Of a stretch of DNA of 64,000 bases, positions 1-10,422 are shown in pieces (within the stretch, counting starts at the first letter, position 1; each line of letters starts with the position of its first letter). The stretch comes from Pseudomonas fluorescens (GTDB lineage: Bacteria; Pseudomonadota; Gammaproteobacteria; Pseudomonadales; Pseudomonadaceae): contig NZ_MSDF01000014.1 in the NCBI RefSeq assembly GCF_002022275.1, positions 664,811-728,810 of the forward strand. Reading direction: 5' to 3'. The notes beneath the pieces are model-generated. The model worked only from the letters and a program-made list of their open reading frames with translations. It searched no databases and was not told where the DNA came from. Made by a program: the position numbers and the translations under genes.

Positions 1-439
1 CCTGCTGCAAACGCTGCAACGCGATCGCTTCTTCGATCGGGTTGAGGTCTTCACGCTGAATATTCTCGATCAATGCCATGGCGATGGCGGTTTCATCCGG
101 CACATCGCGCACCATCGCCGGGATGGTTTCCTTGCCGGCCTGCTGGCTGGCGCGCCAGCGGCGTTCGCCGGCGATGATTTCAAAGCGCCCGCCACCGATG
201 GGGCGTACCACGATCGGCTGCATCACGCCTTGAGCCTTGATCGAGTTGGCCAGTTCTTCCAGCGCCTGGGGGTCCATGTCCCGGCGAGGCTGGTATTTGC
301 CACGCTGGATCAGGTCCAGGGGCAAGTGCTGCAGCTCGCGCTCGTCGGCCTGCACCGCTTGTTCTTCAAGCGATGTGACGGTCGGACCACTCAGGAGTGC
401 ATCCAGTCCACGTCCGAGACCTCGTTTCTTGACGGCCAT
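1..439 (-). CDS. parB: Chromosome partitioning protein ParB (3' part outside the window)
   Basis: ParB is the CTP-dependent DNA clamp that loads at parS sites and works with ParA to segregate the origin region. The ATG is at 437-439 on the minus strand and about 146 residues are visible before the window edge. They begin MAVKKRGLGRGLDALLSG, the typical ParB start, followed by the ParB/Srx nucleotide-binding domain with the diagnostic GERRWRA motif and the ENIQREDLNP segment. It lies 9 bp downstream of parA, so the two form one operon. parS targets with the Pseudomonas core are present in this window at 11971, 12601 and 49159. The C-terminal dimerisation domain is outside the window. Confidence 0.95.
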   Translation of the reverse strand, partial: MAVKKRGLGRGLDALLSGPTVTSLEEQAVQADERELQHLPLDLIQRGKYQPRRDMDPQALEELANSIKAQGVMQPIVVRPIGGGRFEIIAGERRWRASQQAGKETIPAMVRDVPDETAIAMALIENIQREDLNPIEEAIALQRLQQ

Positions 440-448
440 GGGGATTCC

Positions 449-1246
449 TTAAGTTGGCTGGGCTGCAGCGGTGCGAGAGTTGCGGCGTTGACGGCGAACC
501 ATCTCGCCGGCCAGCGCCAGATAGGCAATGGCACCCCGCGATGATTTGTCGTACGCCAACGCCGGCATGCCGTAGCTTGGAGCCTCGGCCAGACGGATGT
601 TGCGCGGGATCACCGTGTCGTAAAGCTGCTCACCAAAGTGTTCCTTGAGCTGCGCCGACACATCGTTCATCAGGCTCAGGCGCGGGTCGTACATCGTGCG
701 CAGCAACCCTTCGATCTGCAGGTTCGGGTTGAGCAACTCGGCGATACGCTTGATGTTATCCACAAGGTCGCTCAAGCCTTCCAGCGCGAAGTACTCGCAC
801 TGCATGGGGATAATCACCCCGTCGGCGGCGACCAACGCGTTCAATGTCAGCATCGACAGGGACGGCGGGCAGTCGATCAAAATGTAGTCGTAGTTCTCGC
901 GGATCGGCGCCAAGGCGCTGCGCAGACGGCTTTCTTTCATCTGCATTTCCAGCAACACCACTTCCGCTGCGGTCAGATCGCGGTTGGCCGGCAGCAGTTG
1001 ATAACCGCCGTGCTCGGAGTAATGCATCGCCTGGGCCAGGTCGCACTCGCCAATCAGCAAGTCGTAGACCGAGTTTTCCAGGCCGTGTTTATCCACACCG
1101 CTACCCATGGTGGCGTTGCCCTGTGGATCGAGATCGATCAACAGCACCCGGCGCTTGGTAGCGACCAGGGATGCTGCGAGGTTGATGCAGGTGGTGGTTT
1201 TGCCCACGCCACCTTTCTGGTTCGCTATCGCGAATACCTTAGCCAT
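449..1246 (-). CDS. parA: Chromosome partitioning ATPase ParA (Soj)
   Basis: ParA is a deviant-Walker ATPase that binds DNA non-specifically and is displaced by ParB, moving the origin region. The 265-residue protein starts MAKVFAIANQKGGVGKTTT, which contains the deviant Walker A motif KGGVGKTT. It continues with LLIDLDPQGN (Walker A' region) and YILIDCPPSL (Walker B). I chose the ATG at 1244-1246, because a start 6 codons upstream would add a tail before the conserved N terminus. It is followed 9 bp later by parB and preceded by rsmG, the standard Pseudomonas order. The length is normal for chromosomal ParA/Soj. Confidence 0.96.
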   Translation of the reverse strand: MAKVFAIANQKGGVGKTTTCINLAASLVATKRRVLLIDLDPQGNATMGSGVDKHGLENSVYDLLIGECDLAQAMHYSEHGGYQLLPANRDLTAAEVVLLEMQMKESRLRSALAPIRENYDYILIDCPPSLSMLTLNALVAADGVIIPMQCEYFALEGLSDLVDNIKRIAELLNPNLQIEGLLRTMYDPRLSLMNDVSAQLKEHFGEQLYDTVIPRNIRLAEAPSYGMPALAYDKSSRGAIAYLALAGEMVRRQRRNSRTAAAQPT

Positions 1247-1264
1247 TCTTGCTTGTGTTCCCAA

Positions 1265-1909
1265 TCATGCCGTGCGGCGCAGTATCAGCAGATGGCGTTG
1301 GCCTTGGCAACCGGGTACGGCCAAGGCGTGTTCGCTATCGAGGTGGAAGTCTGCCGGCAATGCTAACAGCTCATCGCTTGGATGGACGCCCTTCATTGCC
1401 AGCCAGCGGGTGTCGCGGTCGCCCAGGTGACGCGTCCAGTTGCTGAAGTTCTCCATACTGCTGAAGGCCCGGGAAACAATTCCGTTGAAGGGCTGTTCAG
1501 GTGTGAAGTCTTCGACGCGGCTGTGGATAACTTGCAGGTTGTCCAGCTTGAGCTCGAGTTTAACCTGGGTCAGGAAACGGGTTTTCTTGCCGTTGCTGTC
1601 CAGGCACGTCACTTGGGACTCTGGAAACAGGATGGCCAACGGGATGCCCGGCATGCCGCCGCCACTGCCAACGTCGAGCCAGCGTCCGTTTTCGATAAAC
1701 GGCATGACGCTCAGACTGTCGAGCAGGTGACGCGAAACCATTTCGTCCGGATCACGTACGGCGGTCAGGTTGTAAGCCTTGTTCCACTTGATCAACAGGG
1801 CCAGGTAGCCCAACAGCAAGTCGTGCTGGGCCGGGTTCAGGTCGACGCCTAGCTGGCGTGCACCTGTGGATAACTCTTCGGCGTGTTGCGAGGTAACAGA
1901 CGAACTCAA
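1265..1909 (-). CDS. rsmG: 16S rRNA (guanine-527 N7) methyltransferase RsmG
   Basis: RsmG (GidB) methylates N7 of G527 in 16S rRNA using S-adenosylmethionine. The 214-residue sequence has the Rossmann SAM-binding motif [15 protein letters not shown] near residue 80, preceded by the conserved RHLLDSLSV segment. Length and motif order are normal for the family. Its ATG overlaps the mnmG stop by 4 bp, so translation of the two is probably coupled. The mnmG-rsmG-parA-parB order is widely conserved next to bacterial origins. Confidence 0.96.
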   Translation of the reverse strand: MSSSVTSQHAEELSTGARQLGVDLNPAQHDLLLGYLALLIKWNKAYNLTAVRDPDEMVSRHLLDSLSVMPFIENGRWLDVGSGGGMPGIPLAILFPESQVTCLDSNGKKTRFLTQVKLELKLDNLQVIHSRVEDFTPEQPFNGIVSRAFSSMENFSNWTRHLGDRDTRWLAMKGVHPSDELLALPADFHLDSEHALAVPGCQGQRHLLILRRTA

Positions 1910-3801
1910 GCGCTTTGCTCCAACTGACGGCCCGCGCCGCGTTTTTTCAAATGAATCATCAACAGCGAAATGGCTGCCGGAGTGACGCCGGGAATGCGTG
2001 AAGCCTGGCCCAGGGTTTCCGGCCGAGTTATCCCCAGCTTGCTTTGAATTTCCTTCGACAGCCCGGAAATCCCGGTGTAGTCGATATCCACAGGCAGCTT
2101 GGTGTCTTCACTGGCGCGCAGGCGAGCAATCTCATCCTGCTGGCGATCAATGTAACCGGCGTATTTGGTCTTGATTTCGACCTGCTCGGCGACCTGTGGG
2201 TCTTCTGCACCGCCGCCTGTCACTTCGACCAGACCAGCGTAGTCGATTTCCGGACGGGACAGCAGGTTCAGCAAGTTGTATTCGTGAGTCAGCGGCGTGC
2301 CGAACTTTTCGGCGATCGCATCGCCCTGCTCGGTGCCCGGGCGGACCCAGGTACTTTTCAGGCGTTGTTCTTCGAGCGTGATGCTTTCGCGTTTTTTGCA
2401 GAAAGCTTCCCAACGCGCGTCATCGACCAGGCCCAGGTCGCGGCCTTTTTCGGTCAAGCGCAGGTCGGCGTTGTCTTCGCGCAGGATCAGACGGTATTCA
2501 GCCCGGGATGTGAACATCCGGTACGGTTCCTGGGTACCCAGGGTAATCAGGTCGTCGACCAATACGCCGATGTACGCCTCATCGCGACGCGGGCACCAGC
2601 TGTCTTTGCCTTGTGCACGCAGTGCCGCGTTGGTCCCGGCCAGCAAACCCTGGGCTCCGGCTTCTTCGTAGCCGGTAGTGCCGTTGATTTGCCCGGCGAA
2701 GAACAAGCCGCCGATGACTTTGGTTTCCAGGCTGTATTTTAGGTCACGCGGGTCGAAGTAGTCGTATTCGATGGCGTAGCCCGGACGCACGATGTGTGCG
2801 TTTTCCATGCCGCGAATCGATTGCACGATCTGGATTTGCACGTCGAACGGCAGAGATGTGGAAATCCCGTTCGGGTACAGCTCATGGGTGGTCAAGCCTT
2901 CGGGCTCGATGAAGACCTGGTGGCTTTCCTTGTCGGCAAAGCGGTGGATCTTGTCTTCAATCGACGGGCAGTAACGCGGGCCGATACCTTCGATCACCCC
3001 GGAATACATCGGCGAACGGTCGAGGTTGGCAGCAATGATTTCGTGGGTCCGGGCGTTGGTGTGGGTAATCCAGCAACTCACCTGTTTCGGGTGCTGTTCT
3101 TTGTTACCCATGAACGACATGACCGGGATCGGCGTGTCACCGGCTTGTTCAGTCATCACCGAGAAATCCACAGAACGCCCGTCAATACGCGGTGGAGTCC
3201 CGGTTTTCAGGCGGCCGACACGCAGCGGCAATTCACGCAGGCGTTTTGCCAGGGCAATCGACGGCGGATCACCGGCGCGGCCACCGGAATAGTTCTGCAT
3301 ACCGATGTGGATAAGTCCGCCGAGGAAGGTACCGGTGGTCAACACCACGGAGTCTGCGTGAAAACGCAGGCCCATTTGGGTGACAACACCGCGTACCTGA
3401 TCCTGTTCGACGATCAGGTCATCGGCAGCCTGTTGAAATATCCACAGGTTCGGCTGGTTTTCCAGGGTTTCGCGTACCGCCGCCTTGTACAGGATGCGGT
3501 CGGCCTGTGCCCGGGTCGCACGTACGGCCGGGCCTTTGCGGCTGTTGAGCACGCGAAATTGAATACCACCTTTGTCGGTAGCCATGGCCATTACGCCACC
3601 GAGGGCGTCGATTTCTTTGACCAGATGGCTTTTGCCAATCCCGCCAATGGCGGGATTGCAACTCATGGCACCGAGGGTTTCCACGTTATGCGTCAGCAAC
3701 AGGGTTTTTACACCCATGCGTGCTGACGCCAGTGCTGCCTCGGTACCGGCATGACCGCCGCCGATGACGATCACTTCAAAACGGGAAGGGAAATCCACCA
3801 C
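1906..3801 (-). CDS. mnmG: tRNA uridine-34 carboxymethylaminomethylation enzyme MnmG (GidA)
   Basis: MnmG is the FAD-dependent partner of MnmE. Together they install the 5-(carboxymethyl)aminomethyl group on U34 of certain tRNAs. The 631-residue protein starts with the dinucleotide-binding motif [14 protein letters not shown] and carries the family signatures [11 protein letters not shown] and [17 protein letters not shown]. Length is as expected. It is first in the mnmG-rsmG-parA-parB run on this strand. The 547 bp upstream hold many DnaA-box-like sequences rather than another gene, so its promoter lies in that origin-like region. Transcription from gidA past an origin is known in E. coli; relevance here is inference. 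Confidence 0.97.
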   Translation of the reverse strand: MVDFPSRFEVIVIGGGHAGTEAALASARMGVKTLLLTHNVETLGAMSCNPAIGGIGKSHLVKEIDALGGVMAMATDKGGIQFRVLNSRKGPAVRATRAQADRILYKAAVRETLENQPNLWIFQQAADDLIVEQDQVRGVVTQMGLRFHADSVVLTTGTFLGGLIHIGMQNYSGGRAGDPPSIALAKRLRELPLRVGRLKTGTPPRIDGRSVDFSVMTEQAGDTPIPVMSFMGNKEQHPKQVSCWITHTNARTHEIIAANLDRSPMYSGVIEGIGPRYCPSIEDKIHRFADKESHQVFIEPEGLTTHELYPNGISTSLPFDVQIQIVQSIRGMENAHIVRPGYAIEYDYFDPRDLKYSLETKVIGGLFFAGQINGTTGYEEAGAQGLLAGTNAALRAQGKDSWCPRRDEAYIGVLVDDLITLGTQEPYRMFTSRAEYRLILREDNADLRLTEKGRDLGLVDDARWEAFCKKRESITLEEQRLKSTWVRPGTEQGDAIAEKFGTPLTHEYNLLNLLSRPEIDYAGLVEVTGGGAEDPQVAEQVEIKTKYAGYIDRQQDEIARLRASEDTKLPVDIDYTGISGLSKEIQSKLGITRPETLGQASRIPGVTPAAISLLMIHLKKRGAGRQLEQSA

Positions 3802-4348
3802 GCACCTCGTGCCTGCTTATGTAGGTAATCAGGAATTGTTTGTTGAAAGGGTTTTCGAGCCAAGGCGGCAAGTATAGGGACTTAGCCCTTCCTAAAGAAC
3901 CCTTTGCACAAAATTTAACCAGCTGTGGATGAATCACTGACAATAGAAATTAAAAGAGAGAAATCTATTAAATCTTTGTTTTTATGTTTATTTCTACTGA
4001 GGCTACTTTCTGTGGATAGATCTCTACAGGCCTTTATTCACGGTGTGTACAGAGATTCAAAAGTCTGTGGTCATGTGCCCGTGAGGCGCTTGGATAAGTG
4101 CCCTAAGCCTGTGGATTAAACAGGTGGTTATCCACAGGCGGGTTTTTACTCAGGTTTCAAGCCCTGTTATCAACTGGGCACAGGGGTGGTTATTAACAGG
4201 GCTTAATCCACAGAAATCTATCTTTCTGCTCAAATTTCGCCCACGCAAATGCCCTGGCGAGCAGCCATGTTTTCAAATTAAGTGTTGAGCACCCGGATAC
4301 GGGTAGAGCAGACAGGCGCGAATGGCCTGTCTGGGAACAGCGATAAGG
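3802..4348. promoter_or_regulatory. DnaA-box-rich, AT-rich gap between mnmG and mnmE
   Basis: This 547-bp gap holds no convincing gene. It contains a consensus DnaA box TTATCCACA at 4128-4136 and near-matches at 3924-3932 (TGTGGATGA), 4011-4019 (TGTGGATAG), 4109-4117 (TGTGGATTA) and 4204-4212 (TAATCCACA). An A+T-rich stretch runs from about 3940 to 4005. This is the architecture of an origin or a DnaA-titrating region, in the same position relative to gidA/mnmG as oriC in E. coli. It also contains the mnmG promoter. The main origin is more likely at 8278-8863, so this is called an auxiliary DnaA-binding region. Confidence 0.6.
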
Positions 4349-5719
4349 CTATTTACCGATACAAAAGCTGGAAAAGATGCGCCCCAGCAAATCATCCGAG
4401 CTGAATGCACCGGTGATTTCCCCCAGCAACTGTTGAGCCTGACGCAAATCCTCCGCCAGCAGCTCACCAGCACCCGCCAAGGTCAGCTGCGCTCGACCGT
4501 GCTCCAACGCTGCACTGGCATGTCGCAGCGCCTCCAGGTGCCTGCGGCGCGCACTGAAGCTGCTCTCGGAGGTCTGCTCGTAGCCCATGCAGGCCTTGAG
4601 ATGGTCACGCAGCAACTCCAGACCCTCACCCGCTGATTTGGCACTCAGGCTGATAGTGACGTGGCCATCTTCGCTGGTTTCCATCGCAATAGCTTCACCG
4701 GTCAGGTCCGCCTTGTTGCGGATCAAGGTGACCTTGGCGGGGTCTGGTCGTTGCTCAAGGAATTCCGGCCACAGGGCAAAAGGATCTACCGCCTCCGGCG
4801 CATTGGCATCGACTACCAGCAGCACACGGTCAGCTTCACTGATGGCCTTGAGCGCCCGCTCCACGCCGATCTTCTCCACCTGATCATCGGTGTCGCGCAA
4901 ACCGGCGGTGTCGACCACGTGCAGCGGCATGCCGTCGATGTGGATATGTTCGCGCAGGATGTCCCGGGTAGTGCCGGCGATCTCGGTGACAATAGCGGCT
5001 TCACGGCCGGCGAGGGTGTTCAGCAGGCTGGATTTACCGGCATTGGGACGCCCGGCTATCACCACGGTCATTCCGTCGCGCAGCAAGGCGCCCTGTCCTG
5101 CTTCGCGTAATACGGTGGATAACTCCCCGCGGACTTTATCCAGCATCGCCAATACATGGCCATCGGCAAGGAAGTCGATTTCCTCCTCCGGAAAATCGAT
5201 CGCCGCTTCCACGTAAATACGCAGGTTGATCAACTGCTCGGTCAAGTTATGCACACGCAGGGAAAATGCGCCCTGCAGCGAGCGCAACGCATTGCGCGCG
5301 GCCTGTGCGGAACTCGCCTCGATCAGGTCAGCAATGGCTTCGGCCTGGGCCAGGTCGAGTTTGTCGTTGAGAAATGCACGCTCGCTGAATTCACCCGGGC
5401 GAGCAAGCCGGCAGCCCAGTTGCAGGCAGCGTTGCAGCAACATATCCAGTACGACCGGGCCACCGTGGCCCTGCAGTTCCAGGACATCTTCACCGGTGAA
5501 GGAATTCGGCCCCGGGAAATAAAGGGCCAGGCCTTCATCCAGAACGCTTTTATCAGCATCCAGAAACGGACCGTAATGGGCATACCGCGGTTTGAGCTCG
5601 CGGCCGCTGATAGCGTTGGCAGCCACGCCGGCGAGCGGCCCGGAAATTCTAACGATGCCGACACCGCCGCGACCTTGAGCGGTAGCAACAGCAGCGATGG
5701 TTTCACGAGGAGCGCTCAT
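4349..5719 (-). CDS. mnmE: tRNA modification GTPase MnmE (TrmE)
   Basis: MnmE is a potassium-activated GTPase that binds MnmG and a formyl-folate donor to modify U34 of tRNA. The protein of 456 residues begins [19 protein letters not shown], contains the G1 motif [12 protein letters not shown] around residue 225, the switch/G3 region DTAGLRDT, and the NKAD G4 motif. It ends with the family's C-terminal FCIGK, whose cysteine takes part in catalysis. I chose the ATG at 5717-5719, six codons inside the longest frame, because it matches the conserved N terminus. The gene is downstream of yidC on the same strand but separated from it by a terminator hairpin. Confidence 0.96.
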   Translation of the reverse strand: MSAPRETIAAVATAQGRGGVGIVRISGPLAGVAANAISGRELKPRYAHYGPFLDADKSVLDEGLALYFPGPNSFTGEDVLELQGHGGPVVLDMLLQRCLQLGCRLARPGEFSERAFLNDKLDLAQAEAIADLIEASSAQAARNALRSLQGAFSLRVHNLTEQLINLRIYVEAAIDFPEEEIDFLADGHVLAMLDKVRGELSTVLREAGQGALLRDGMTVVIAGRPNAGKSSLLNTLAGREAAIVTEIAGTTRDILREHIHIDGMPLHVVDTAGLRDTDDQVEKIGVERALKAISEADRVLLVVDANAPEAVDPFALWPEFLEQRPDPAKVTLIRNKADLTGEAIAMETSEDGHVTISLSAKSAGEGLELLRDHLKACMGYEQTSESSFSARRRHLEALRHASAALEHGRAQLTLAGAGELLAEDLRQAQQLLGEITGAFSSDDLLGRIFSSFCIGK

Positions 5720-5751
5720 CAGCAGGTTCCAGAACAAAAGTGACGGAAAGC

Positions 5752-5776
5752 AAAACGCCCCACTAGGGGGCGTCTT
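5752..5776 (-). terminator. Intrinsic terminator downstream of yidC
   Basis: The inverted repeat ACGCCCC (5755-5761) and GGGGCGT (5767-5773) forms a GC-rich hairpin. On the minus strand it is followed by a T-rich run. It lies between the yidC stop codon and the mnmE start and should end the rpmH-to-yidC transcript. A DnaA-box sequence TTATCCACA follows near 5782. Confidence 0.75.
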
Positions 5777-5798
5777 GAGTGGTTATCCACAGAGTAAA

Positions 5799-7481
5799 TT
5801 ACGCCGCAGCTTTTTTGGTAGCCGCTTCGATTTTACGAGTGATGTACCACTGTTGGGAGATCGACAGGCAGTTGTTGACCACCCAGTACAGCACCAGACC
5901 AGCCGGGAACCACAGGAAGAAGAAGGTGAAGATGATTGGCATCATTTTCATCACCTTGGCCTGCATCGGGTCCGGCGGAGTCGGGTTCAGACGCTGCTGG
6001 ATGAACATGGTCGCGCCCATGATGATCGGCAGGATAAAGAACGGGTCTTTGATCGACAGGTCAGTTATCCACAGCATGAACGGTGCCTGGCGCATCTCGA
6101 CGCTTTCCAGGAGTACCCAGTACAGCGACAGGAACACCGGCATCTGTACCAGAATCGGCAAGCATCCACCCAGCGGGTTGATCTTCTCTTTCTTGTACAG
6201 CTCCATCATGGCCTGCGACATTTTCTGCCGGTCATCACCATGTTGTTCTTTCAACGCGGCCAGTTTCGGTGCCACGGCACGCATGCGCGCCATCGACTTG
6301 TAGCTGGCTGCCGACAGAGGGAAGAAGATCCCTTTGATCAGCATGGTCAGGAAGATAATCGAGAAGCCCCAGTTACCGACGATGCTGTGGATATGTTGCA
6401 GCAGCCAGAAGATCGGCTGGGCAATGAACCACAGAATGCCGTAGTCCACAGTCAGTTCCAGACCTGGGGACAATTCTTTCAGCACAGCCTGACTTTTCGG
6501 ACCGGCATACAGAGTGGCGCTGGTTTCAGCCTTGGCACCTGGAGCGACGGTCAACGCCGGGCCAGTAAAACCAATGATGTAGTTGCCTTGGCTGTCTTTG
6601 CGGGTTTGAACCAGGTTGGCATCACCCTTGTTTGGGATCCATGCGGTCACGAAGTAGTGTTGCAACCAGGCTACCCAACCGCCTTGTACCGTTTCTTTCA
6701 GCGCGCCCTTGTCGATATCTTTCATCGACACTTTTTTGTACGGCTCGCTACTTGTCCACAGGGCTGCGCCCAGGTAAGTGGCGGTGCCGGTGGCGGTGCT
6801 GGAAGAAGGATCGGCGCTGTTATCACGCTTGAGCTGGGCAAACAGGTTGCCGCTCCATGGTTTGGCGCTTTCGTTGTCGATCAGGTAAGTGACCTTCAAG
6901 TCGTACAAACCGCGGGTGAAGCTGAAGCGCTTGATGTAGTTGACGCCGTCGAGGCTGAATTTCAGGTCAACGTTCAACTGGTTCTGGCCATCAGCCAGTT
7001 GATAAGTCTTCTGTTCGGTCGAATAAACCGGACGACCGGTAGCACGTGCGTCCGGACCATCGGTACCGGTCAGGCCACTTTGTGCCAGATAAGTACGTTC
7101 ACCACCGTTATCGAACAGTTGGAACGGAACATCCGGGTGGTCCTGGCGACGTGGATACAACGGCAGTTTCAACTGCGCGATATCACCACCTTGTGGGTCG
7201 ATAGCCAGGTCGAGCACATCCGTTTTTACGTGGATGAGGTCTTTGTTAGTAACAACTGGCGTTTCTAAAGGGGCGCTTGTCTCGCCATTCGCGCTGGGAA
7301 CATCGGCACTCGCGGACGCATTGTTACCCAACGGGGTGTCCGGAATAGCCGGCGCAGCCTGATTGGCAGCAACATTCTGAGTCGGCAGGGCAGCCTGGCC
7401 ATAGTCCTGGTTCCACTTAAGAACCATAACGTAGGACACGATTGCCAGGGCGACGATCAGGATCGTGCGTTTAATATCCAT
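5799..7481 (-). CDS. yidC: Inner-membrane protein insertase YidC
   Basis: YidC inserts and folds inner-membrane proteins, alone or with SecYEG. The 560-residue protein has an N-terminal membrane segment (residues about 5-22). A large periplasmic beta domain with the Gram-negative insert follows, to about residue 340. The conserved five-helix insertase core comes next, with LTMLIKGIFFPLS, MPVFLSLYWVL and FFFLWFPAGLVLYWVVNN. It ends in a basic tail (ITRKIEAATKKAAA) typical of ribosome-contacting YidC tails. The order rpmH-rnpA-yidD-yidC is conserved in most bacteria. It starts 3 bp after the yidD stop. Confidence 0.97.
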   Translation of the reverse strand: MDIKRTILIVALAIVSYVMVLKWNQDYGQAALPTQNVAANQAAPAIPDTPLGNNASASADVPSANGETSAPLETPVVTNKDLIHVKTDVLDLAIDPQGGDIAQLKLPLYPRRQDHPDVPFQLFDNGGERTYLAQSGLTGTDGPDARATGRPVYSTEQKTYQLADGQNQLNVDLKFSLDGVNYIKRFSFTRGLYDLKVTYLIDNESAKPWSGNLFAQLKRDNSADPSSSTATGTATYLGAALWTSSEPYKKVSMKDIDKGALKETVQGGWVAWLQHYFVTAWIPNKGDANLVQTRKDSQGNYIIGFTGPALTVAPGAKAETSATLYAGPKSQAVLKELSPGLELTVDYGILWFIAQPIFWLLQHIHSIVGNWGFSIIFLTMLIKGIFFPLSAASYKSMARMRAVAPKLAALKEQHGDDRQKMSQAMMELYKKEKINPLGGCLPILVQMPVFLSLYWVLLESVEMRQAPFMLWITDLSIKDPFFILPIIMGATMFIQQRLNPTPPDPMQAKVMKMMPIIFTFFFLWFPAGLVLYWVVNNCLSISQQWYITRKIEAATKKAAA

Positions 7482-7483
7482 GA

Positions 7484-7729
7484 TTACTCGGCCATCGAAG
7501 AAGAACGGGAGGTAGGGATAGGTGGAACCGGGTCATAACCACCGGGATTCCACGGATGACAGCGACCTAAACGACGAAAGGCCAGCCAGCCACCGCGCAG
7601 AACACCATGATTTTCTATGGCTTCCAGCGCGTAGCAGGAACAACTGGGGTAGAAACGACAGTGATCAGCCATCAGAGGACTAATGGCATAGCGGTAAAAC
7701 TGGATCGGAACGAGGGCCAGTTTACGCAT
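7484..7729 (-). CDS. yidD: Membrane protein insertion efficiency factor YidD
   Basis: YidD is a small membrane-associated protein that helps YidC-dependent insertion. The 81-residue sequence starts [19 protein letters not shown] and contains the conserved [13 protein letters not shown] motif with its paired cysteines, then [18 protein letters not shown]. The ATG at 7727-7729 is preferred over the TTG one codon upstream. Its start overlaps the rnpA stop by 8 bp, indicating translational coupling. It sits between rnpA and yidC as in most bacteria. Confidence 0.95.
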   Translation of the reverse strand: MRKLALVPIQFYRYAISPLMADHCRFYPSCSCYALEAIENHGVLRGGWLAFRRLGRCHPWNPGGYDPVPPIPTSRSSSMAE

Positions 7730-8126
7730 CAAGGCTGTCTACCCCTACAGTTTCGGTGCTGACTGCTGGTGCTGGCTTGTTGGTACGCGCCAAACGTTTC
7801 CAGAGCTTGCCGAAATGCTGAATCAATTCGGGGTTTTCTACGTCCCCCAAGCCTTTGCGCGCGACGATAACAATATCCCAACCAACCAGAGTGTCCTGGT
7901 GGAGGCGAAACGATTCGCGCATCAGACGCTTGAGGCGATTGCGCTCAACGGAGAGCTTTACGCTCTTCTTGCCGATCACCAACCCGAGACGGGGGTGATC
8001 AAGATCGTTGTTACGCGCAAGGAGCAGGAGATTTTTCCCCGGAACCTTGCCGGTGGGGGAGTCAAAGACTGCCTTGAAATGCCGGGGGGTTAGCAGACGC
8101 TTTTCCCGACTGAAGTCCTGACTCAC
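7722..8126 (-). CDS. rnpA: Ribonuclease P protein component
   Basis: RnpA is the protein subunit of RNase P, which matures the 5' ends of tRNAs. The 134-residue form starts at the GTG at 8124-8126 ([20 protein letters not shown]), matching the conserved Pseudomonas N terminus. It carries the RNR signature around [15 protein letters not shown] frame open further upstream overlaps rpmH and is not conserved, so the longer form is rejected. It follows rpmH and overlaps yidD by 8 bp. Confidence 0.95.
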   Translation of the reverse strand: MSQDFSREKRLLTPRHFKAVFDSPTGKVPGKNLLLLARNNDLDHPRLGLVIGKKSVKLSVERNRLKRLMRESFRLHQDTLVGWDIVIVARKGLGDVENPELIQHFGKLWKRLARTNKPAPAVSTETVGVDSLDA

Positions 8127-8142
8127 CACCAGTACCGGATTA

Positions 8143-8277
8143 TCAAACTGCCAGACGCGCACGACCTTTGGCGCGGCGACGCGACAGGACAGCACGGCCG
8201 TTCTTGGTAGCCATGCGAGCACGGAAGCCGTGAGTACGGGCGCGTTTGATGGTGCTTGGTTGGAAAGTACGTTTCAT
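8143..8277 (-). CDS. rpmH: 50S ribosomal protein L34
   Basis: L34 is a 44-residue, very basic protein of the large ribosomal subunit. The translation starts [19 protein letters not shown] and ends [12 protein letters not shown] before a TGA at 8143-8145, matching the universal L34 pattern. It is the first gene of the rpmH-rnpA-yidD-yidC cluster and transcribes away from oriC, which begins directly upstream. Confidence 0.97.
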   Translation of the reverse strand: MKRTFQPSTIKRARTHGFRARMATKNGRAVLSRRRAKGRARLAV

Positions 8278-8863
8278 GGCGTTGTTACCTGGTTCGTCCA
8301 CAACGGGCCGGAATGGCCCCCGTTTTAAGAGACCGGCGATTCTAGAGAAAGCAAGCCTCTAGGTCAATTTCCAACCAGCTTTTCCTTCAATTAGATCTTT
8401 ATAGGCATTGCGACCCTTTGCAGGGCTCCCGGATGACAGGGGCAATGCCATAGATATAAAAATAAAGAAGGAAGTTATTTAAAGCTTTTCTGTAAAGCTT
8501 ATAAAAGCTAGGGCCGCCATCATCTGTGGATAACTGCTCTGAGGCTATATTCCACGGGCTGTACAGAGAATGACAACTACGGGGGAAAACGGTGCTCTCC
8601 CTGTGCTGCACTGTCGGATAAGCTGTGGGTGGAATGGCTTGTTATCCACAGGCCAGTTACCCACAGACTTTTGACCCCACTTGTACAACGAGCTCAGGCA
8701 CGCTTATCCACAGAGCTTATGCACAGACCATTGGTCGACTTTTTTGCGGTTAACACATTGATTTTGGGTGTCCTGTGCGCAACCTACATGTGGATAAGTG
8801 GGCGGCTGGCCGCTACAATGGCGGCTGTTTTTGCCTCACCGGCTTTCAACTTAGGGGATATCC
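8278..8863. other. oriC: Chromosomal replication origin oriC (rpmH-dnaA gap)
   Basis: The divergent rpmH-dnaA gap has the DnaA boxes and AT-rich DNA of an origin. Consensus boxes are at 8525-8533 (TGTGGATAA), 8642-8650 and 8704-8712 (TTATCCACA), and 8789-8797 (TGTGGATAA). Near-consensus boxes are at 8657-8665 (TTACCCACA) and 8718-8726 (TTATGCACA). An A+T-rich tract at about 8450-8510, beside the box cluster, is the likely unwinding element. Pseudomonas origins are known to lie between rpmH and dnaA. The region also carries the divergent rpmH and dnaA promoters. The small open frames inside it are not supported as genes. Confidence 0.9.
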
Positions 8864-10384
8864 GTGTCAGTGGAACTTTGGCAGCAGTGCGTGGAGCTTT
8901 TGCGCGATGAGCTGCCTGCCCAGCAATTCAACACCTGGATCCGCCCGCTACAGGTCGAAGCCGAAGGCGACGAGTTGCGCGTCTATGCGCCTAACCGTTT
9001 CGTTCTCGACTGGGTCAACGAAAAATACCTGAGCCGCGTTCTCGAATTGCTCGATGAACACGGCAATGGCATCGCCCCCGTGCTCTCCTTATTAATAGGC
9101 AGCAAACGCAGCTCCGCGCCTCGCGCTGCGCCGAATGCTCCGCTGGCAGCCAGTGCCTCGCAGGCGCAGGCCGCGGCAGCACCTGTTAATAACGCGCCGG
9201 CGCCGGTTGCGCAGACGCCGTCCAAATCGTCGTCGCAGAAAAACGCACCTATAAATGAAGAGCCGTCGCGTGACAGCTTTGATCCGATGGCGGGTGCCAG
9301 CTCCCAACAAGCACCGGTCCGCGCCGAACAGCGCACCGTGCAGGTTGAAGGCGCGCTCAAGCACACCAGCTACCTGAATCGCACGTTTACCTTCGAGAAC
9401 TTCGTTGAAGGTAAGTCCAACCAGCTGGCTCGCGCAGCCGCCTGGCAAGTCGCCGATAACCCCAAGCACGGTTACAACCCGCTCTTCCTTTATGGCGGTG
9501 TGGGTTTGGGTAAGACGCACTTGATGCACGCTGTGGGTAACCATCTATTAAAGAAGAACCCGAATGCCAAGGTCGTCTACCTGCACTCGGAGCGCTTCGT
9601 GGCTGACATGGTCAAGGCCCTGCAGCTCAATGCCATCAATGAGTTCAAGCGCTTCTACCGTTCGGTGGATGCTTTGCTCATCGATGACATTCAATTCTTC
9701 GCGCGAAAAGAGCGTTCTCAGGAAGAATTCTTCCATACCTTCAACGCCTTGCTCGAAGGTGGCCAACAGGTCATCTTGACCAGTGACCGTTACCCGAAGG
9801 AAATCGAAGGCCTGGAAGAGCGTTTGAAATCGCGCTTCGGCTGGGGCTTGACCGTGGCGGTGGAGCCGCCGGAACTGGAAACCCGCGTCGCGATCCTGAT
9901 GAAAAAGGCCGACCAGGCCAAAGTCGATCTGCCCCACGACGCGGCTTTCTTCATCGCCCAACGCATTCGTTCCAACGTGCGTGAGCTGGAAGGCGCGCTC
10001 AAGCGTGTCATCGCTCACTCGCACTTTATGGGCCGCGACATCACCATCGAGCTGATTCGCGAGTCCCTGAAAGATTTGCTGGCCTTGCAAGACAAGCTGG
10101 TGAGTGTGGATAACATCCAGCGCACCGTGGCTGAATACTACAAGATCAAGATTTCCGACCTGCTGTCCAAGCGCCGTTCGCGCTCGGTAGCTCGTCCGCG
10201 TCAAGTGGCCATGGCCCTCTCCAAAGAGTTGACCAACCACAGCCTGCCGGAAATCGGTGATGTGTTTGGCGGCCGCGACCACACCACGGTCTTGCACGCA
10301 TGCCGCAAGATCAATGAACTTAAGGAATCCGACGCGGATATTCGCGAGGACTACAAGAACCTGCTGCGTACACTGACAACTTGA
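8864..10384 (+). CDS. dnaA: Chromosomal replication initiator DnaA
   Basis: DnaA is the AAA+ ATPase that binds DnaA boxes and melts oriC. The 506-residue protein starts at a GTG ([16 protein letters not shown]) behind an AGGGGA ribosome site. Domain I is followed by a long, low-complexity Ala/Pro/Ser-rich domain II (about residues 85-160). The AAA+ domain has Walker [14 protein letters not shown] and Walker [10 protein letters not shown]. Domain IV carries the DnaA-box-reading signature [15 protein letters not shown]. It is the first gene of the dnaA-dnaN-recF-gyrB run, and the boxes it would bind are directly upstream. Confidence 0.98.
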   Translation: MSVELWQQCVELLRDELPAQQFNTWIRPLQVEAEGDELRVYAPNRFVLDWVNEKYLSRVLELLDEHGNGIAPVLSLLIGSKRSSAPRAAPNAPLAASASQAQAAAAPVNNAPAPVAQTPSKSSSQKNAPINEEPSRDSFDPMAGASSQQAPVRAEQRTVQVEGALKHTSYLNRTFTFENFVEGKSNQLARAAAWQVADNPKHGYNPLFLYGGVGLGKTHLMHAVGNHLLKKNPNAKVVYLHSERFVADMVKALQLNAINEFKRFYRSVDALLIDDIQFFARKERSQEEFFHTFNALLEGGQQVILTSDRYPKEIEGLEERLKSRFGWGLTVAVEPPELETRVAILMKKADQAKVDLPHDAAFFIAQRIRSNVRELEGALKRVIAHSHFMGRDITIELIRESLKDLLALQDKLVSVDNIQRTVAEYYKIKISDLLSKRRSRSVARPRQVAMALSKELTNHSLPEIGDVFGGRDHTTVLHACRKINELKESDADIREDYKNLLRTLTT

Positions 10385-10422
10385 TGACACCAGCGCAGCT
10401 TATTAAGGCAAGGGACTAGACC

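Noticed and set aside
8399..8611. Small minus-strand frame inside the rpmH-dnaA gap
   Set aside because: It overlaps DnaA boxes and the AT-rich tract of oriC, has no ribosome site and resembles no protein.
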